Shown here: positions 9,023 through 18,749 of the stretch, piece after piece | Numbering within the stretch: the stretch's first letter is position 1 | Layout: each line of letters opens with the position of its first letter | Source of the DNA: Cyclobacteriaceae bacterium | GTDB lineage: Bacteria; Bacteroidota; Bacteroidia; Cytophagales; Cyclobacteriaceae | Length of the DNA stretch: 64,000 bases | Assembly (NCBI GenBank): GCA_016786495.1 | Contig: JAEUUJ010000077.1 | Location: 1 to 64,000, forward strand | Direction: 5' to 3' | Notes under the pieces: generated by a model | What the model was told of the DNA's origin: nothing | Seen by the model: only the letters and a program-made list of their open reading frames with translations | Database searches by the model: none | Program-made: the position numbers and the translations under genes

Positions 9023-11419
9023 CTAATTCACTTTCACCCCGAGGTTCTCACCCAACAGACGGAACTGTTTCACCCATTCCTTTTTTGTACTAAGCGCTTC
9101 AATGTCTTCTTCGCGGGAAATTTCGAAATAAAGATTCTGGCTCTTATATAAAATAGGCTCAAGCCTGAATTGTTTTAACAACGGGAAGACGCGGTTAAGC
9201 CGGTCGATGCGTTTGGTGTTACTGCGCTCCGCACTGATGCGCTTCAATTCCTTGAAGATGCTCTCCCCTGCCATGCGCGAGATTTTTCCCGGATCCTCGA
9301 TCTTCAAATCCCACTTCACGAGTTCGTGCATTACGCGCTCCATCTCCTTGATGTTGATCTTCTCTCCATTAAAACAGTTCTGCAGGTCGGCATTCAGGAT
9401 ATATTCGAACGAGGTAATGTATGCCTTGGGGGTTGGTATGTCGTTGTTTGCCAGCGCATTGACCAACGGGTAATCGTGGTTATAAACCCTTCGCAGCGAT
9501 TCCTCCAGCTCACGCATGCTTTGCTGTGTAATCATGTCGAGGACTTTACGCTTCTCATCTTTGAACAATTGCCAGAGCGTATAATTGACCGGACCAAAGT
9601 ACGTTTGCATCAACCCGATAACATCCCCTAACCGGCCTTCGTCAAAAGCCGTGAGAACGCGCATCTGCATGCTGGCAAACTTATCGGGCTCCATATCAAG
9701 CGAAATGTTACCCATGATATTGTGCTTGCCCATGTGCATCACTATAAAGGTGAACTGCTTTTCAGAACGGGTCACGTTCGATTTAACTTTCGTTATTCCC
9801 AACGCCAGCTTCTGTTCGCCCGCTTCTTTCCGCATGAAAAACTCATTCGTTGCGGTGTAATTGAATAAGGGAGAATTTTCAGGATCTTCTTCAAACAGCG
9901 AAGCCACAGCATAATGCATTCCCACACGCGCGAGGTTTGTTTTGGAAGGCACAACATACTTCTGGTAAATGTTGGCGCCATTTTCCAATACCGGAATATT
10001 ACTTGGAGCTGCCTCCAGTCGTCTGATAAACTCATCTTCGAGCTCTCCGCCTCCCGATTGACTGACTAACTGAATCGCACGACACGCATATTGCATGATT
10101 TGCGTGGTTTCGATTCCGGAAATCTCATCAAAGAACCAGCCACAGCTTGTGTACATGAGCAGCGCATTACGCTGCATTTCCATCAAGCGCAGTACGCGGT
10201 TCTGTTCCACATCTCTCGTGCAGTGATCCCGCAAGAATCTTCTCACGGTTTCATCGTCACGTCTTAAAATAATATTGATATAGTCGTTTCGCGCGGCCCA
10301 CGGATCGCGTAAAATCTGCGAAGCCTCGCGTTCATACACTTCGTTCAGCTTGTCACGCAACCAGTCGAGTGATTCGCGCAGCGGCTTACGCCATTTCTGG
10401 GTCCACCCTTCGCGGCCGCCACTGTTGCAACCACAGTCATTACGCCAGCGCTCCACACCGTGTACGCAGCTCCATGAACTATTTTCATGAATCTGAATCT
10501 CATACCCCACCGTTACTTTCGAAATAAACTCTGCGTAGTTGGTAATGTGAGCGTGTTGCTGCTGATCGATATAATCGAGGCAAAATGCCAGCGCCATATC
10601 GCCATGCTTGTGGTGATGACCATACGTTTCGCCATCGGTAGCAATATGAACAAGTTGTGTTTCCTGCGAATGCGGGTCGAACGAATTCAGTAGTGCGTGT
10701 GCAAATTTCTGACCGTCATTCAGCAGTCCGTTAAACGCAACACCCTGAGCGATATCGCCATTGTAAAAGAATAAAACGATCGACTTTCCTGAGGGAAGTT
10801 TGCACAAATATGGCCGGCGGGTATCCACGCCACTGTCGCGCAACTCATGCCAATGCTCATCGCCCACGCGGCGAAACGCTTTTGCCTGCCGGGGCGCGAG
10901 CACGGTAAACCGGATGTCGTGTTCGGCGAGCAGTTCAAGTGATTCGGTATCAACTGCACTTTCCGCAAGCCACATCCCTTCCGGCTTGCGCTTGAAACGA
11001 TGTTCGAAATCGCGAATTCCCCAAACGATCTGCGTAATCTTGTCGTTCCGGTTAGCCAGCGGCATGATGATGTGATTGTACACCTGCGCCATAGCCGAAC
11101 CATGGCCCGAGAAATGTGCAACGCTTTCCCGGTCAGCCTCTAAAATAGCTTCATACGTCTCGCGGTCATATGCCTCCATCCACGAAAGCAGGGTCGGGCC
11201 GAAATTGAAACTGATTCTTGAATAGTTGTTGATGATATCCTTGATCACGCCATTCTCCAGAATCCGGGAGGCCGAATTCGGCGCATAACACTCTGCCGAA
11301 ATGCGTTCATTCCAGTCGTGGTACGGATGTGCGGAATCCTGAACTTCGATCGCCTCAAGCCAGGCATTTTCACGGGGTGGCTGATAGAAATGCCCGTGTA
11401 TACAAATGTACTTTTCCAA
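9023..11419 (-). CDS. GH57-like protein with DUF3536 domain
   Basis: This 798-residue cytoplasmic protein (no signal peptide) combines an N-terminal glycoside hydrolase family 57 barrel with a C-terminal DUF3536 region. The GH57 start motif HGHFYQPPREN lies at residues 8-18, followed by GHGSAMAQ, the ATDGETYGHHHKHGD segment and a WRNDCGCNSGG segment. GH57 members cleave or transfer alpha-glucans; the exact activity of DUF3536 proteins is not known to me. It is the last gene of the six-gene GlgE operon, 21 bases after glgB, so a role in storage-glucan turnover or branching is inferred. The start codon is TTG: an in-frame TAG lies 12 bases upstream and no ATG intervenes before the conserved motif. 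Confidence 0.85.
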   Translation of the reverse strand: MEKYICIHGHFYQPPRENAWLEAIEVQDSAHPYHDWNERISAECYAPNSASRILENGVIKDIINNYSRISFNFGPTLLSWMEAYDRETYEAILEADRESVAHFSGHGSAMAQVYNHIIMPLANRNDKITQIVWGIRDFEHRFKRKPEGMWLAESAVDTESLELLAEHDIRFTVLAPRQAKAFRRVGDEHWHELRDSGVDTRRPYLCKLPSGKSIVLFFYNGDIAQGVAFNGLLNDGQKFAHALLNSFDPHSQETQLVHIATDGETYGHHHKHGDMALAFCLDYIDQQQHAHITNYAEFISKVTVGYEIQIHENSSWSCVHGVERWRNDCGCNSGGREGWTQKWRKPLRESLDWLRDKLNEVYEREASQILRDPWAARNDYINIILRRDDETVRRFLRDHCTRDVEQNRVLRLMEMQRNALLMYTSCGWFFDEISGIETTQIMQYACRAIQLVSQSGGGELEDEFIRRLEAAPSNIPVLENGANIYQKYVVPSKTNLARVGMHYAVASLFEEDPENSPLFNYTATNEFFMRKEAGEQKLALGITKVKSNVTRSEKQFTFIVMHMGKHNIMGNISLDMEPDKFASMQMRVLTAFDEGRLGDVIGLMQTYFGPVNYTLWQLFKDEKRKVLDMITQQSMRELEESLRRVYNHDYPLVNALANNDIPTPKAYITSFEYILNADLQNCFNGEKINIKEMERVMHELVKWDLKIEDPGKISRMAGESIFKELKRISAERSNTKRIDRLNRVFPLLKQFRLEPILYKSQNLYFEISREEDIEALSTKKEWVKQFRLLGENLGVKVN

Positions 11420-11440
11420 AATGCGTAAAAGCTAAATGTA

Positions 11441-13408
11441 TTAAGAACCCGCCTCTAATTCAAATTCGTTATCTTCTTTATGCAACTTAAGCACCGTCAT
11501 CCCTAACGGTGGTAAGGTTATCGACACCGAATAATCCTGATGGTGATACTTAACGGGTGAGGTGACCAAATCGCCAATATTCAGCACACCGCTTCCACCG
11601 TATTTGAGATTATCGGTATTAAAAACCTCGCGCCATTTTCCGCGAACCGGAACCCCGATGCGATAATGCTGGCGCGTTTCAGGAGTGAAATTGCAAACCA
11701 CAATCAATAAATCTTCTTTTTTGTCAGACTTACGCTGATAAGCAATTACGCTGTTCTCGCTGTCGGAGTAATCGATCCACTGAAACCCGCGCTGATCAAA
11801 CGCATAGTGATACAGCGCCGGCTCCGACCTGTAATGAACGTTCAGTTCAGACATGAAGGTTTTGATGCCGGCATGCGGTGCATACTGCAACAAATGCCAG
11901 TCGAGGCTTTTATCGTGACTCCACTCACCCGACTGCCCGATCTCACCGCCCATGAATACAAGTTTTGTTCCGGGATGGGTAAACATATACCCGAACAACA
12001 ATCGAAGATTGGCAAAACGTTGCCATTCATCGCCCGGCATCCGGCCGAGCAACGATCCTTTTCCATGCACAACTTCATCGTGCGACAGCGGCAACATGAA
12101 ATTCTCCGTAAATGCGTACATCACGCTGAACGTGATTTCGTTCTGATGGTACTTGCGGTGAATCGATTCTTTTTTGAAATACTGAAGCGTATCGTGCATC
12201 CAGCCCATCATCCATTTCTGGCCGAACCCTAATCCGCCCAGGTACGTTGGCTTGGAAACACCAGGCCACGCAGTCGACTCTTCTGCAATGGTAACAGCAT
12301 CCGGGAAGTTTGCATAAACGGTTTCATTAAACTCTTTCAGGAAGCTGATGGCTTCCAGGTTTTCATTACCACCAAACTGGTTCGGTATCCACTCGCCTGC
12401 TTTGCGCGAATAATCGAGATACAGCATACTCGCTACTGCATCCACGCGTAAGCCATCGATGTGATACAGGTCAAGCCAGAACAACGCGTTGCTGATCAGG
12501 AACGACCGCACTTCGTTACGACCGTAATTAAAAATGTAACTCTTCCAGTCGGGATGAAAGCCCTTTCGGGGATCGGCATGTTCATACAGATAAGTGCCGT
12601 CAAACTTATAAATGCCATGTTCATCGCCCGGGTAGTGTGAGGGAACCCAGTCGAGAATTACGCCAATGTTATTCTGATGAAGCGTATCGACCAACTGCAT
12701 AAATTCTTCCGGAGTACCGAAACGGCTTGTAGGCGCGTAATATCCTGTGATCTGATAACCCCATGAACCGAAAAAGGGATGCTCCATTACCGGAAGAAAC
12801 TCTACATGTGTGTAGTTCATTTCCTTCAGGTAGCTAACCAGTTCAACCGCAAGCTCGACATAACTTAGCGACCGGTTTCCGTCTTCCAGTTTTCTGCGCC
12901 ACGACCCAATGTGTACTTCATACACCGAATAAGGCTTTGCCAGGTCGGCCGTCTCCTTTCGGTTGGTCAGCCACTTTTTATCGTTCCACTTATAGTCGGT
13001 ATTCCAAACAACTGATGCCGTTTTCGGTGCCACTTCTGCGTAAGCGGCAAACGGATCTGCCTTTTCGAGATACTCACCGGTTGCGGAGTGGATTGCATAT
13101 TTGTACACCTCCCCTTTCTGCAGGCCGGGTACAAATACTTCCCAAATGCCGGATTCATCCCAGCGCGGATTCATTTTCGTTTGTGAATCATTCCATCCAT
13201 TGAAGTTCCCGATAACCGAAACGGATTTCGCGTTGGGTGCCCATACTGCGAAGTAAACTCCCTTTTTGCTTCCAAAGGACGTCACATGCGCACCAAGTTT
13301 CTCATACAACCTGAAGTGCTTTCCGGTTTTAAACAGATGAATGTCAAATTCCGTGAGCAGGGTTTGACTTTCGTCTGAACCACTTTTTATTGAAGTCTTT
13401 TTAGCCAT
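11441..13408 (-). CDS. glgB: 1,4-alpha-glucan branching enzyme
   Basis: GlgB moves an alpha-1,4 chain to a 6-position, making branches in glycogen-like glucan. The 655 residues contain a CBM48 domain (about 45-140, with NFNGW) and a GH13 barrel with the catalytic residues intact: nucleophile Asp323 in GLRVDAVASMLY, acid/base Glu376 in TIAEES, and the third Asp in LSHDEVVHGKGSL. A C-terminal all-beta domain follows. The YLDYSR motif is typical of branching enzymes. ATG at 13408, 23 bases after the TreS-maltokinase gene. In the GlgE pathway GlgB branches the linear chains that GlgE extends, so its place in this operon fits. Confidence 0.96.
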   Translation of the reverse strand: MAKKTSIKSGSDESQTLLTEFDIHLFKTGKHFRLYEKLGAHVTSFGSKKGVYFAVWAPNAKSVSVIGNFNGWNDSQTKMNPRWDESGIWEVFVPGLQKGEVYKYAIHSATGEYLEKADPFAAYAEVAPKTASVVWNTDYKWNDKKWLTNRKETADLAKPYSVYEVHIGSWRRKLEDGNRSLSYVELAVELVSYLKEMNYTHVEFLPVMEHPFFGSWGYQITGYYAPTSRFGTPEEFMQLVDTLHQNNIGVILDWVPSHYPGDEHGIYKFDGTYLYEHADPRKGFHPDWKSYIFNYGRNEVRSFLISNALFWLDLYHIDGLRVDAVASMLYLDYSRKAGEWIPNQFGGNENLEAISFLKEFNETVYANFPDAVTIAEESTAWPGVSKPTYLGGLGFGQKWMMGWMHDTLQYFKKESIHRKYHQNEITFSVMYAFTENFMLPLSHDEVVHGKGSLLGRMPGDEWQRFANLRLLFGYMFTHPGTKLVFMGGEIGQSGEWSHDKSLDWHLLQYAPHAGIKTFMSELNVHYRSEPALYHYAFDQRGFQWIDYSDSENSVIAYQRKSDKKEDLLIVVCNFTPETRQHYRIGVPVRGKWREVFNTDNLKYGGSGVLNIGDLVTSPVKYHHQDYSVSITLPPLGMTVLKLHKEDNEFELEAGS

Positions 13409-13431
13409 AGTTTTTTATCGGTTAGGCATTG

Positions 13432-16400
13432 TTATTTCTTCTTTCTCTTATCCGCCTGCTCCTTTTCCTGCAAATAGCGACCCATATGATAGAGTATACC
13501 CCGTAACGGAACTGCAGCCCAGTCAGGCCGGCCATTTAATTCGTATCCGAGTTCATAAATCGACTTCTCAATCAGGAAGATTCGAATGAGTAGATCATTC
13601 TCGGCCGACAAGCTTCTCCCCATTCCCATGCGTTCCATGTACGCACCGAGATAAAAGCGGCTTACATAATGCTGCCATTGCTCCGCCCAAGCCTCGAGGA
13701 ATTCCATGTCGCGTTCGCGGTAGTTCTCATTCAACAGTATTTTGCCGAACGCAGCATAATGGAATGATCGCATCATGCCCGCCACATCTTTGAACGGACT
13801 TTTCTTCAATCTCCTTTCGTTAAACGAGAAACCGGGTTCACCTTCAAAGTCGATGATCACGAAGTCCTTACCGGTAAACAACACCTGACCCAGGTGGTAA
13901 TCGCCATGGATGCGTGTTTTAACGGCATTAATTTTTATCTGGTAGATTTCACTGAAGCATTCCAGCACCTGCGGCTCCATTTCAAGAACGCGCTTGGCCA
14001 GTACTTTGCTGGACTCATCGAGTTTTGGTATCGATGTTTTCAACAGGTTAAACCGGTCGCGAACAAGCTTTCGGAAAGAAGAATACAGCGACCGTTGATA
14101 ATTCGGCGTGAACGTTTCGGGTGCAAACGCGGCACTTGAAGAATCGGATGCAAGCGCCAAGTGCATTTCGGCCGTGCGCTGACCGAGACGAACAACCCGT
14201 TCATAAAATCCACGGCCGATAAACTCCTGGATAATATCCGGAGCTTCTTCAAAGTGAATGGACGGTGTGTTCACCAGTTTCGGCAACTTCTCCTTCTTAG
14301 CCTTGAGGATGACACGCTCGAAGAACCGGCCAACGGAGTCGGTCGACATAACCCATGAGTCACCCTGGTTTTCGACTTTCTCCTGCAGCAACCCGAACAC
14401 AATGGTTTGCCCCTCGTTGTCTTTGTACTCCACACTTCCCGCATACCGCGGAGAGTTGCCAAAGTTTGTATGCTCTGAAAGGAATCTGACCAATTCAAGG
14501 TCCGGATTGATTTCCTTCTCAATCTTACGATAGAACTTGAAGAAATACAGATCATTGTAAATGATCGAAGTATTGCTTTGCTCGGCTTTCAGGATTTTAG
14601 ATTCAACCTTATTGTTTGGAATCTTGATCTTGTTGAAAACGCTGGAGTTGAATTGCAGCTCACCTCCCTCATCGTCTTCGATCGATACCTTCTTATCCAT
14701 ACTCTGAAGCAGAAAATCCCGGAATATCCGGTCATAACTGCTGTCGAAGATAAAGCCGCTTTTCCCCTGAATGTCCGCGCGACAAATCACGCTTTGCGCC
14801 ATGTACTCTGCGCGATCGAGGATGTGCTCCGATAAAATAAACGTCATCGGCAGAAAGTACAGCTCCGGCAACCGTTGCACGTAATGTACCTCTATTAGTG
14901 AAAGGTAATGCGTTCCGCCATCAATCTTGAGCGGGATAACCTTATGCAAGGCAATCTTATTGATCACTTTTGCCTTCCCGCCAAACCACCGGCACTTCTT
15001 CATGAACACCGGAAGGATTTTGCGTTCGAATGTTCGCTGCTCGTTGTAGTTATTAAACAATTTCTCCCACGATACATCGGTTTTTAAAACCGGAAGTTCC
15101 GTGTTTCCGTCTTTCTTATCCTTTTGCTCGGCCTTATCAATCTGGAACCAGAAATAACCATAAGGACCAACGGTAATGGAATATTGACCCTCGCCAATGT
15201 TGATAAACCGGTTCTGACTGAATACCTCGGTAACTTCGCAATTTTTAAAATCGGAGAGATTCAGGGTAGTCGCCTGTGAGAACTGTGAAAGATTGGCAAC
15301 CACAATAATTTGCTGCTTTTCGTCGGACCGCAAAAAACAAAGTACCTTGTTGTTATCGGTGTCGATGAATTTCATTTCTCCCCTGCCAAACACCTGAAGA
15401 CGTTTACGCATAGCAATCACGTTCCGCATCCAGTACATCAATGACGAGGGGCTTTCGTCCTGAGTAGCTACGTTCACCGATTCGAACCGGTACACCGGGT
15501 CGGTAATCACAGGGAGATAAAGCTTTTGTGGGTTAGCAGTTGAAAACCCTGCGTTGAGGTTCATGTTCCACTGCATGGGCGTACGCACTCCGTGCCGGTC
15601 TCCCAAATAAATGTTATCCCCCATTCCGATCTCATCGCCATAATAGATTACGGGTGTACCGGGCAACGAGAATAATAACGTATAAAGCAGTTCAATCTTT
15701 CTCCGGTCGTTGCCAAGCATGGGCGCCAAACGTTTTCGAATCCCGGTATTGAACTTGGTCATCGCATCATCGGCATATGCCTTGAAGAGGTAATCCTTTT
15801 CTTCTTCGGTAACCATCTCCAGGCCTAGCTCATCATGGTTCCGGAGAAACAAGGCCCATTGATTGCCTTCGGGTGTCTCCGGTGTTTGCTCAATGATATC
15901 GATGATCGGGTAACTGTCTTCCGTACGCAGCCCAAGAAACAAACGCGGCATCAACGGATAGTTGAAATTCATGTGGCATTCTTTACCATCACCGAAGTAT
16001 GCCGCGGCATCTTCCGGCCAGAGGTTCGCTTCTGCCAGCAACACCACGTTTTTATAATGCCGGTCAACGTGCGTTCTGATTTTCCGTAAGAAAGCGTGCG
16101 TTTGCGGAAGGTTTTCACAATTCGTTCCTTCTTCTTCAAAAAGAAACGGAACAGACGATAACCGGAATCCGTCTACCCCCAGCTTGCACCAGAAGTCGAT
16201 GATCTTGATTACTTCCATCTGCACTTCCGGATTCTCGTAATTCAGTTCCGGCTCGTGCCGATAGAAACGATGCCAGTAATACGACTTCGCTTCGGTATCC
16301 CAACTCCAGTTGCTCGACTCTTCACTCTGGATGATTACCCGCGCATCCTTATATTTATCCGGTGTGTCGCTCCATACATAGAATTCCCGAAAACGTGAAC

Positions 16401-16779
16401 CGGGCTTTGCCTTTCGCGCGCGCTGAAACCAGGCGTGCTGATCAGATGTATGGTTGAGCAGGAGTTCGGTGATCACTTTTATTCCCCGGCTGTGCGCGTC
16501 TTTAATGAACGCTTTGAAATCAGCCAGCGTGCCGAAATCAGGATGCACATCGCAGTGGTCGGTAACATCATAACCATCGTCTTTCAACGGTGACGGATAG
16601 AACGGTAACAACCAGATTGTGTTGACGCCCAGATCTTCGAGGTAATCAAGTTTCTGAATCAACCCCTGAAAATCGCCTGTACCATCGCCATTGCTGTCGT
16701 AGAATGCGCGCACGGATAGTTCGTAGATGATGGCATCTTTAAACCATAACGGGTCGGTATGTTTGGTTTGCTTGCTCAT
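13432..16779 (-). CDS. TreS-maltokinase fusion; TreS nucleophile replaced by Ser
   Basis: The N-terminal ~550 residues are a GH13 trehalose-synthase (TreS) domain; the C-terminal ~500 are a maltokinase (Pep2/Mak) domain. Together they normally turn trehalose into maltose and then into maltose 1-phosphate, the GlgE donor. Length (1115) and motifs such as EEEGTNCENLP, GVRTPMQW and YYGDEIGMGDNI confirm the TreS family. The region-II motif, however, reads GFRLSSVPFL where TreS enzymes have GFRLDAVPYL: Ser208 (TCG, 16156-16158) occupies the nucleophile position. Glu250 and Asp316 remain. The kinase motifs HGDYHLGQV (Asp960) and DFEGEP (Asp977) are intact. I infer a working maltokinase and a dead or altered TreS. 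It sits 2 bases after glgE in the operon. Confidence 0.93.
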   Translation of the reverse strand: MSKQTKHTDPLWFKDAIIYELSVRAFYDSNGDGTGDFQGLIQKLDYLEDLGVNTIWLLPFYPSPLKDDGYDVTDHCDVHPDFGTLADFKAFIKDAHSRGIKVITELLLNHTSDQHAWFQRARKAKPGSRFREFYVWSDTPDKYKDARVIIQSEESSNWSWDTEAKSYYWHRFYRHEPELNYENPEVQMEVIKIIDFWCKLGVDGFRLSSVPFLFEEEGTNCENLPQTHAFLRKIRTHVDRHYKNVVLLAEANLWPEDAAAYFGDGKECHMNFNYPLMPRLFLGLRTEDSYPIIDIIEQTPETPEGNQWALFLRNHDELGLEMVTEEEKDYLFKAYADDAMTKFNTGIRKRLAPMLGNDRRKIELLYTLLFSLPGTPVIYYGDEIGMGDNIYLGDRHGVRTPMQWNMNLNAGFSTANPQKLYLPVITDPVYRFESVNVATQDESPSSLMYWMRNVIAMRKRLQVFGRGEMKFIDTDNNKVLCFLRSDEKQQIIVVANLSQFSQATTLNLSDFKNCEVTEVFSQNRFINIGEGQYSITVGPYGYFWFQIDKAEQKDKKDGNTELPVLKTDVSWEKLFNNYNEQRTFERKILPVFMKKCRWFGGKAKVINKIALHKVIPLKIDGGTHYLSLIEVHYVQRLPELYFLPMTFILSEHILDRAEYMAQSVICRADIQGKSGFIFDSSYDRIFRDFLLQSMDKKVSIEDDEGGELQFNSSVFNKIKIPNNKVESKILKAEQSNTSIIYNDLYFFKFYRKIEKEINPDLELVRFLSEHTNFGNSPRYAGSVEYKDNEGQTIVFGLLQEKVENQGDSWVMSTDSVGRFFERVILKAKKEKLPKLVNTPSIHFEEAPDIIQEFIGRGFYERVVRLGQRTAEMHLALASDSSSAAFAPETFTPNYQRSLYSSFRKLVRDRFNLLKTSIPKLDESSKVLAKRVLEMEPQVLECFSEIYQIKINAVKTRIHGDYHLGQVLFTGKDFVIIDFEGEPGFSFNERRLKKSPFKDVAGMMRSFHYAAFGKILLNENYRERDMEFLEAWAEQWQHYVSRFYLGAYMERMGMGRSLSAENDLLIRIFLIEKSIYELGYELNGRPDWAAVPLRGILYHMGRYLQEKEQADKRKKK

Positions 16780-16781
16780 GC

Positions 16782-18737
16782 TTACATGTTTGATTCGTGT
16801 ATTGACACTGTAAACAAATGAAAGGGAAGTTTATAGGGATTTAACTCCACGTAGTTCCACTCCTGCGTCCAGGTATAGTATTCATCGGTCATGATGTCGT
16901 GAAGCTTCACATTGAGTTTATCGCCCAGCTTCAGCAGGGCCTTTGGAAGCTGCAGGTATCCTGCGTGTTTGTTATGCGGGTCAAGGTTCACAACCGTGAG
17001 AACAATATCGGAAAGATCATCGGTCGCTTTTACATATGCGATCAGGTTAGCATCACTCACTTCGCAGAAATGAATATTCCAGGTTGATTGCAGCGCAGGG
17101 TGGTTTTTACGCGCCTTGTTGATGATCGTCATGATGTCGGTCATCCGGTTGGTGCGTTTCCAGTCATGCTTCTTGATTTCGTACTTCTCGGAATCGTGAT
17201 ATTCTTCCTTGTTCTGAACGGGAATGTTGTCGTAAAACTCATACGCAGGACCGTACACTCCGTAGTTCGATGACAAGGTTGCAGCCAGCGCGAGGCGCAG
17301 AATGAAGATATTCTCGTTCTGATACTGAAGGTGGTACGGAAGAATATCGGGCGTATTCGGCCAGAAATTTGGCCGGAAATAGTTTCGCGAAGGCCCGTGC
17401 ACCAGTTCGTTCACATACGCGGTTAATTCTTCTTTGCTCACACGCCACGTGAAATAAGTATACGATTGTGTAAACCCTGACTTGCCCAGCGAGGCCATAA
17501 TTTTTGGTCGTGTAAAGGCTTCCGAAAGGAAAATAATATCCGGGTAAAGTTTATGTGTTTCCGCGATGGCCCACTCCCAGAAAGGAATTGGCTTCGTGTG
17601 CGGATTATCAACCCGGAAGATGGTTACACCTTGCTCAACCCAATACAGAATAACCGACAGCAGTTCATTCCAGAGCTCCTGCCAGTTAGCGGTTTCGAAA
17701 TTAAACGGATAGATGTCCTGATACTTCTTGGGCGGATTCTCTGCATATTGAATCGATCCGTCCGGACGCTGCTTAAACCACTCGGGATGTTCTTTTACAT
17801 AGGGATGATCGGGCGCACACTGGTACGCGAGGTCAAGCGCAATGTCGATATTCAATTTGCGCGCTTCCGCGATGAGTTTTTTATAATCTTCGAGGGTTCC
17901 GAGTTCCGGATGAACAGCTTTGTGTCCGCCTTCATCACTTCCAATAGCCCAGGGCGAACCTGGTTCACCTTGTTCCGCGCGGACGTTGTTATTCTTTCCC
18001 TTCCGGTGGATTTTCCCGATGGGGTGAATCGGTGGCATGTACAATACATCAAATCCCATGGAAGAGATTCGCGGCAACAGCCGGATGACATCTTTAAACG
18101 TTCCATGCTTGCCCTCCAGCGAAGCGGAGCGCGGGAATAACTCGTACCAGCTGCTGAACGCAGCCTTAGGAAATTCAACGATGATCTCGAACTCGCGGTC
18201 TGCGCTTGTTTCAAATTCGCGCAGCGGATGGCGGTGCACCAGCTTTTCAAATTCAGGCGACAAAACCCATTTTACACGATCGGCATACTCGTATTTGCTA
18301 CTGAGTTTGGCACCCGCCCTGGTTACCTCATGATCCTTATCTTCTGATATCTTCTTCAACAACAGCTCCCCTTCCTGCAATTCAACGGAAACATCTACGC
18401 GGGCATGCGCCTTCTTCTTGAACCCGTCATACCACGTGTCGAGATGATCAACCCATGCCTGCACCGTGAACACATACGGAACTTTTTCGGTAACATAAAA
18501 TGATGCGTTCCAACTATCGTTGCCGAGATGCTGCAGTTCAACGGTGTTCCATTGGCCGGAGCCCTTTTTCTTGTAAAGAACTTCTGCCCGGATATGGTCG
18601 TGCCCGTCACCAAAAATGTCGGCCGTAACATCTACGCGCTCGCCCACGGTTCGTTTGGCCGGGTACCGACCGCCATCTACCTGGGGTTGAATATTTTCAA
18701 TGATTACACGCGATTGGCCTTTGAGATTGATCTTCAT
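16782..18737 (-). CDS. glgE: Alpha-1,4-glucan:maltose-1-phosphate maltosyltransferase
   Basis: GlgE transfers maltosyl units from maltose 1-phosphate to the non-reducing end of alpha-1,4-glucan. The 651-residue product has the N-terminal all-beta domain (about 1-115), a helical insert, and a GH13_3 barrel. Family-specific motifs are MPPIHPIGKIHRKGKNN, CAPDHPYVKEHPEWF and FRVDNPHTKP with nucleophile Asp377; acid/base Glu406 is in FLSEAFTRP. No signal peptide, so cytoplasmic. It lies 12 bases after a lipoprotein amylase gene and 2 bases before the TreS-maltokinase fusion that supplies its substrate; glgB follows. This arrangement identifies the GlgE route of glucan synthesis with high confidence. 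Confidence 0.97.
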   Translation of the reverse strand: MKINLKGQSRVIIENIQPQVDGGRYPAKRTVGERVDVTADIFGDGHDHIRAEVLYKKKGSGQWNTVELQHLGNDSWNASFYVTEKVPYVFTVQAWVDHLDTWYDGFKKKAHARVDVSVELQEGELLLKKISEDKDHEVTRAGAKLSSKYEYADRVKWVLSPEFEKLVHRHPLREFETSADREFEIIVEFPKAAFSSWYELFPRSASLEGKHGTFKDVIRLLPRISSMGFDVLYMPPIHPIGKIHRKGKNNNVRAEQGEPGSPWAIGSDEGGHKAVHPELGTLEDYKKLIAEARKLNIDIALDLAYQCAPDHPYVKEHPEWFKQRPDGSIQYAENPPKKYQDIYPFNFETANWQELWNELLSVILYWVEQGVTIFRVDNPHTKPIPFWEWAIAETHKLYPDIIFLSEAFTRPKIMASLGKSGFTQSYTYFTWRVSKEELTAYVNELVHGPSRNYFRPNFWPNTPDILPYHLQYQNENIFILRLALAATLSSNYGVYGPAYEFYDNIPVQNKEEYHDSEKYEIKKHDWKRTNRMTDIMTIINKARKNHPALQSTWNIHFCEVSDANLIAYVKATDDLSDIVLTVVNLDPHNKHAGYLQLPKALLKLGDKLNVKLHDIMTDEYYTWTQEWNYVELNPYKLPFHLFTVSIHESNM

Positions 18738-18749
18738 GAATTAAAAAAA

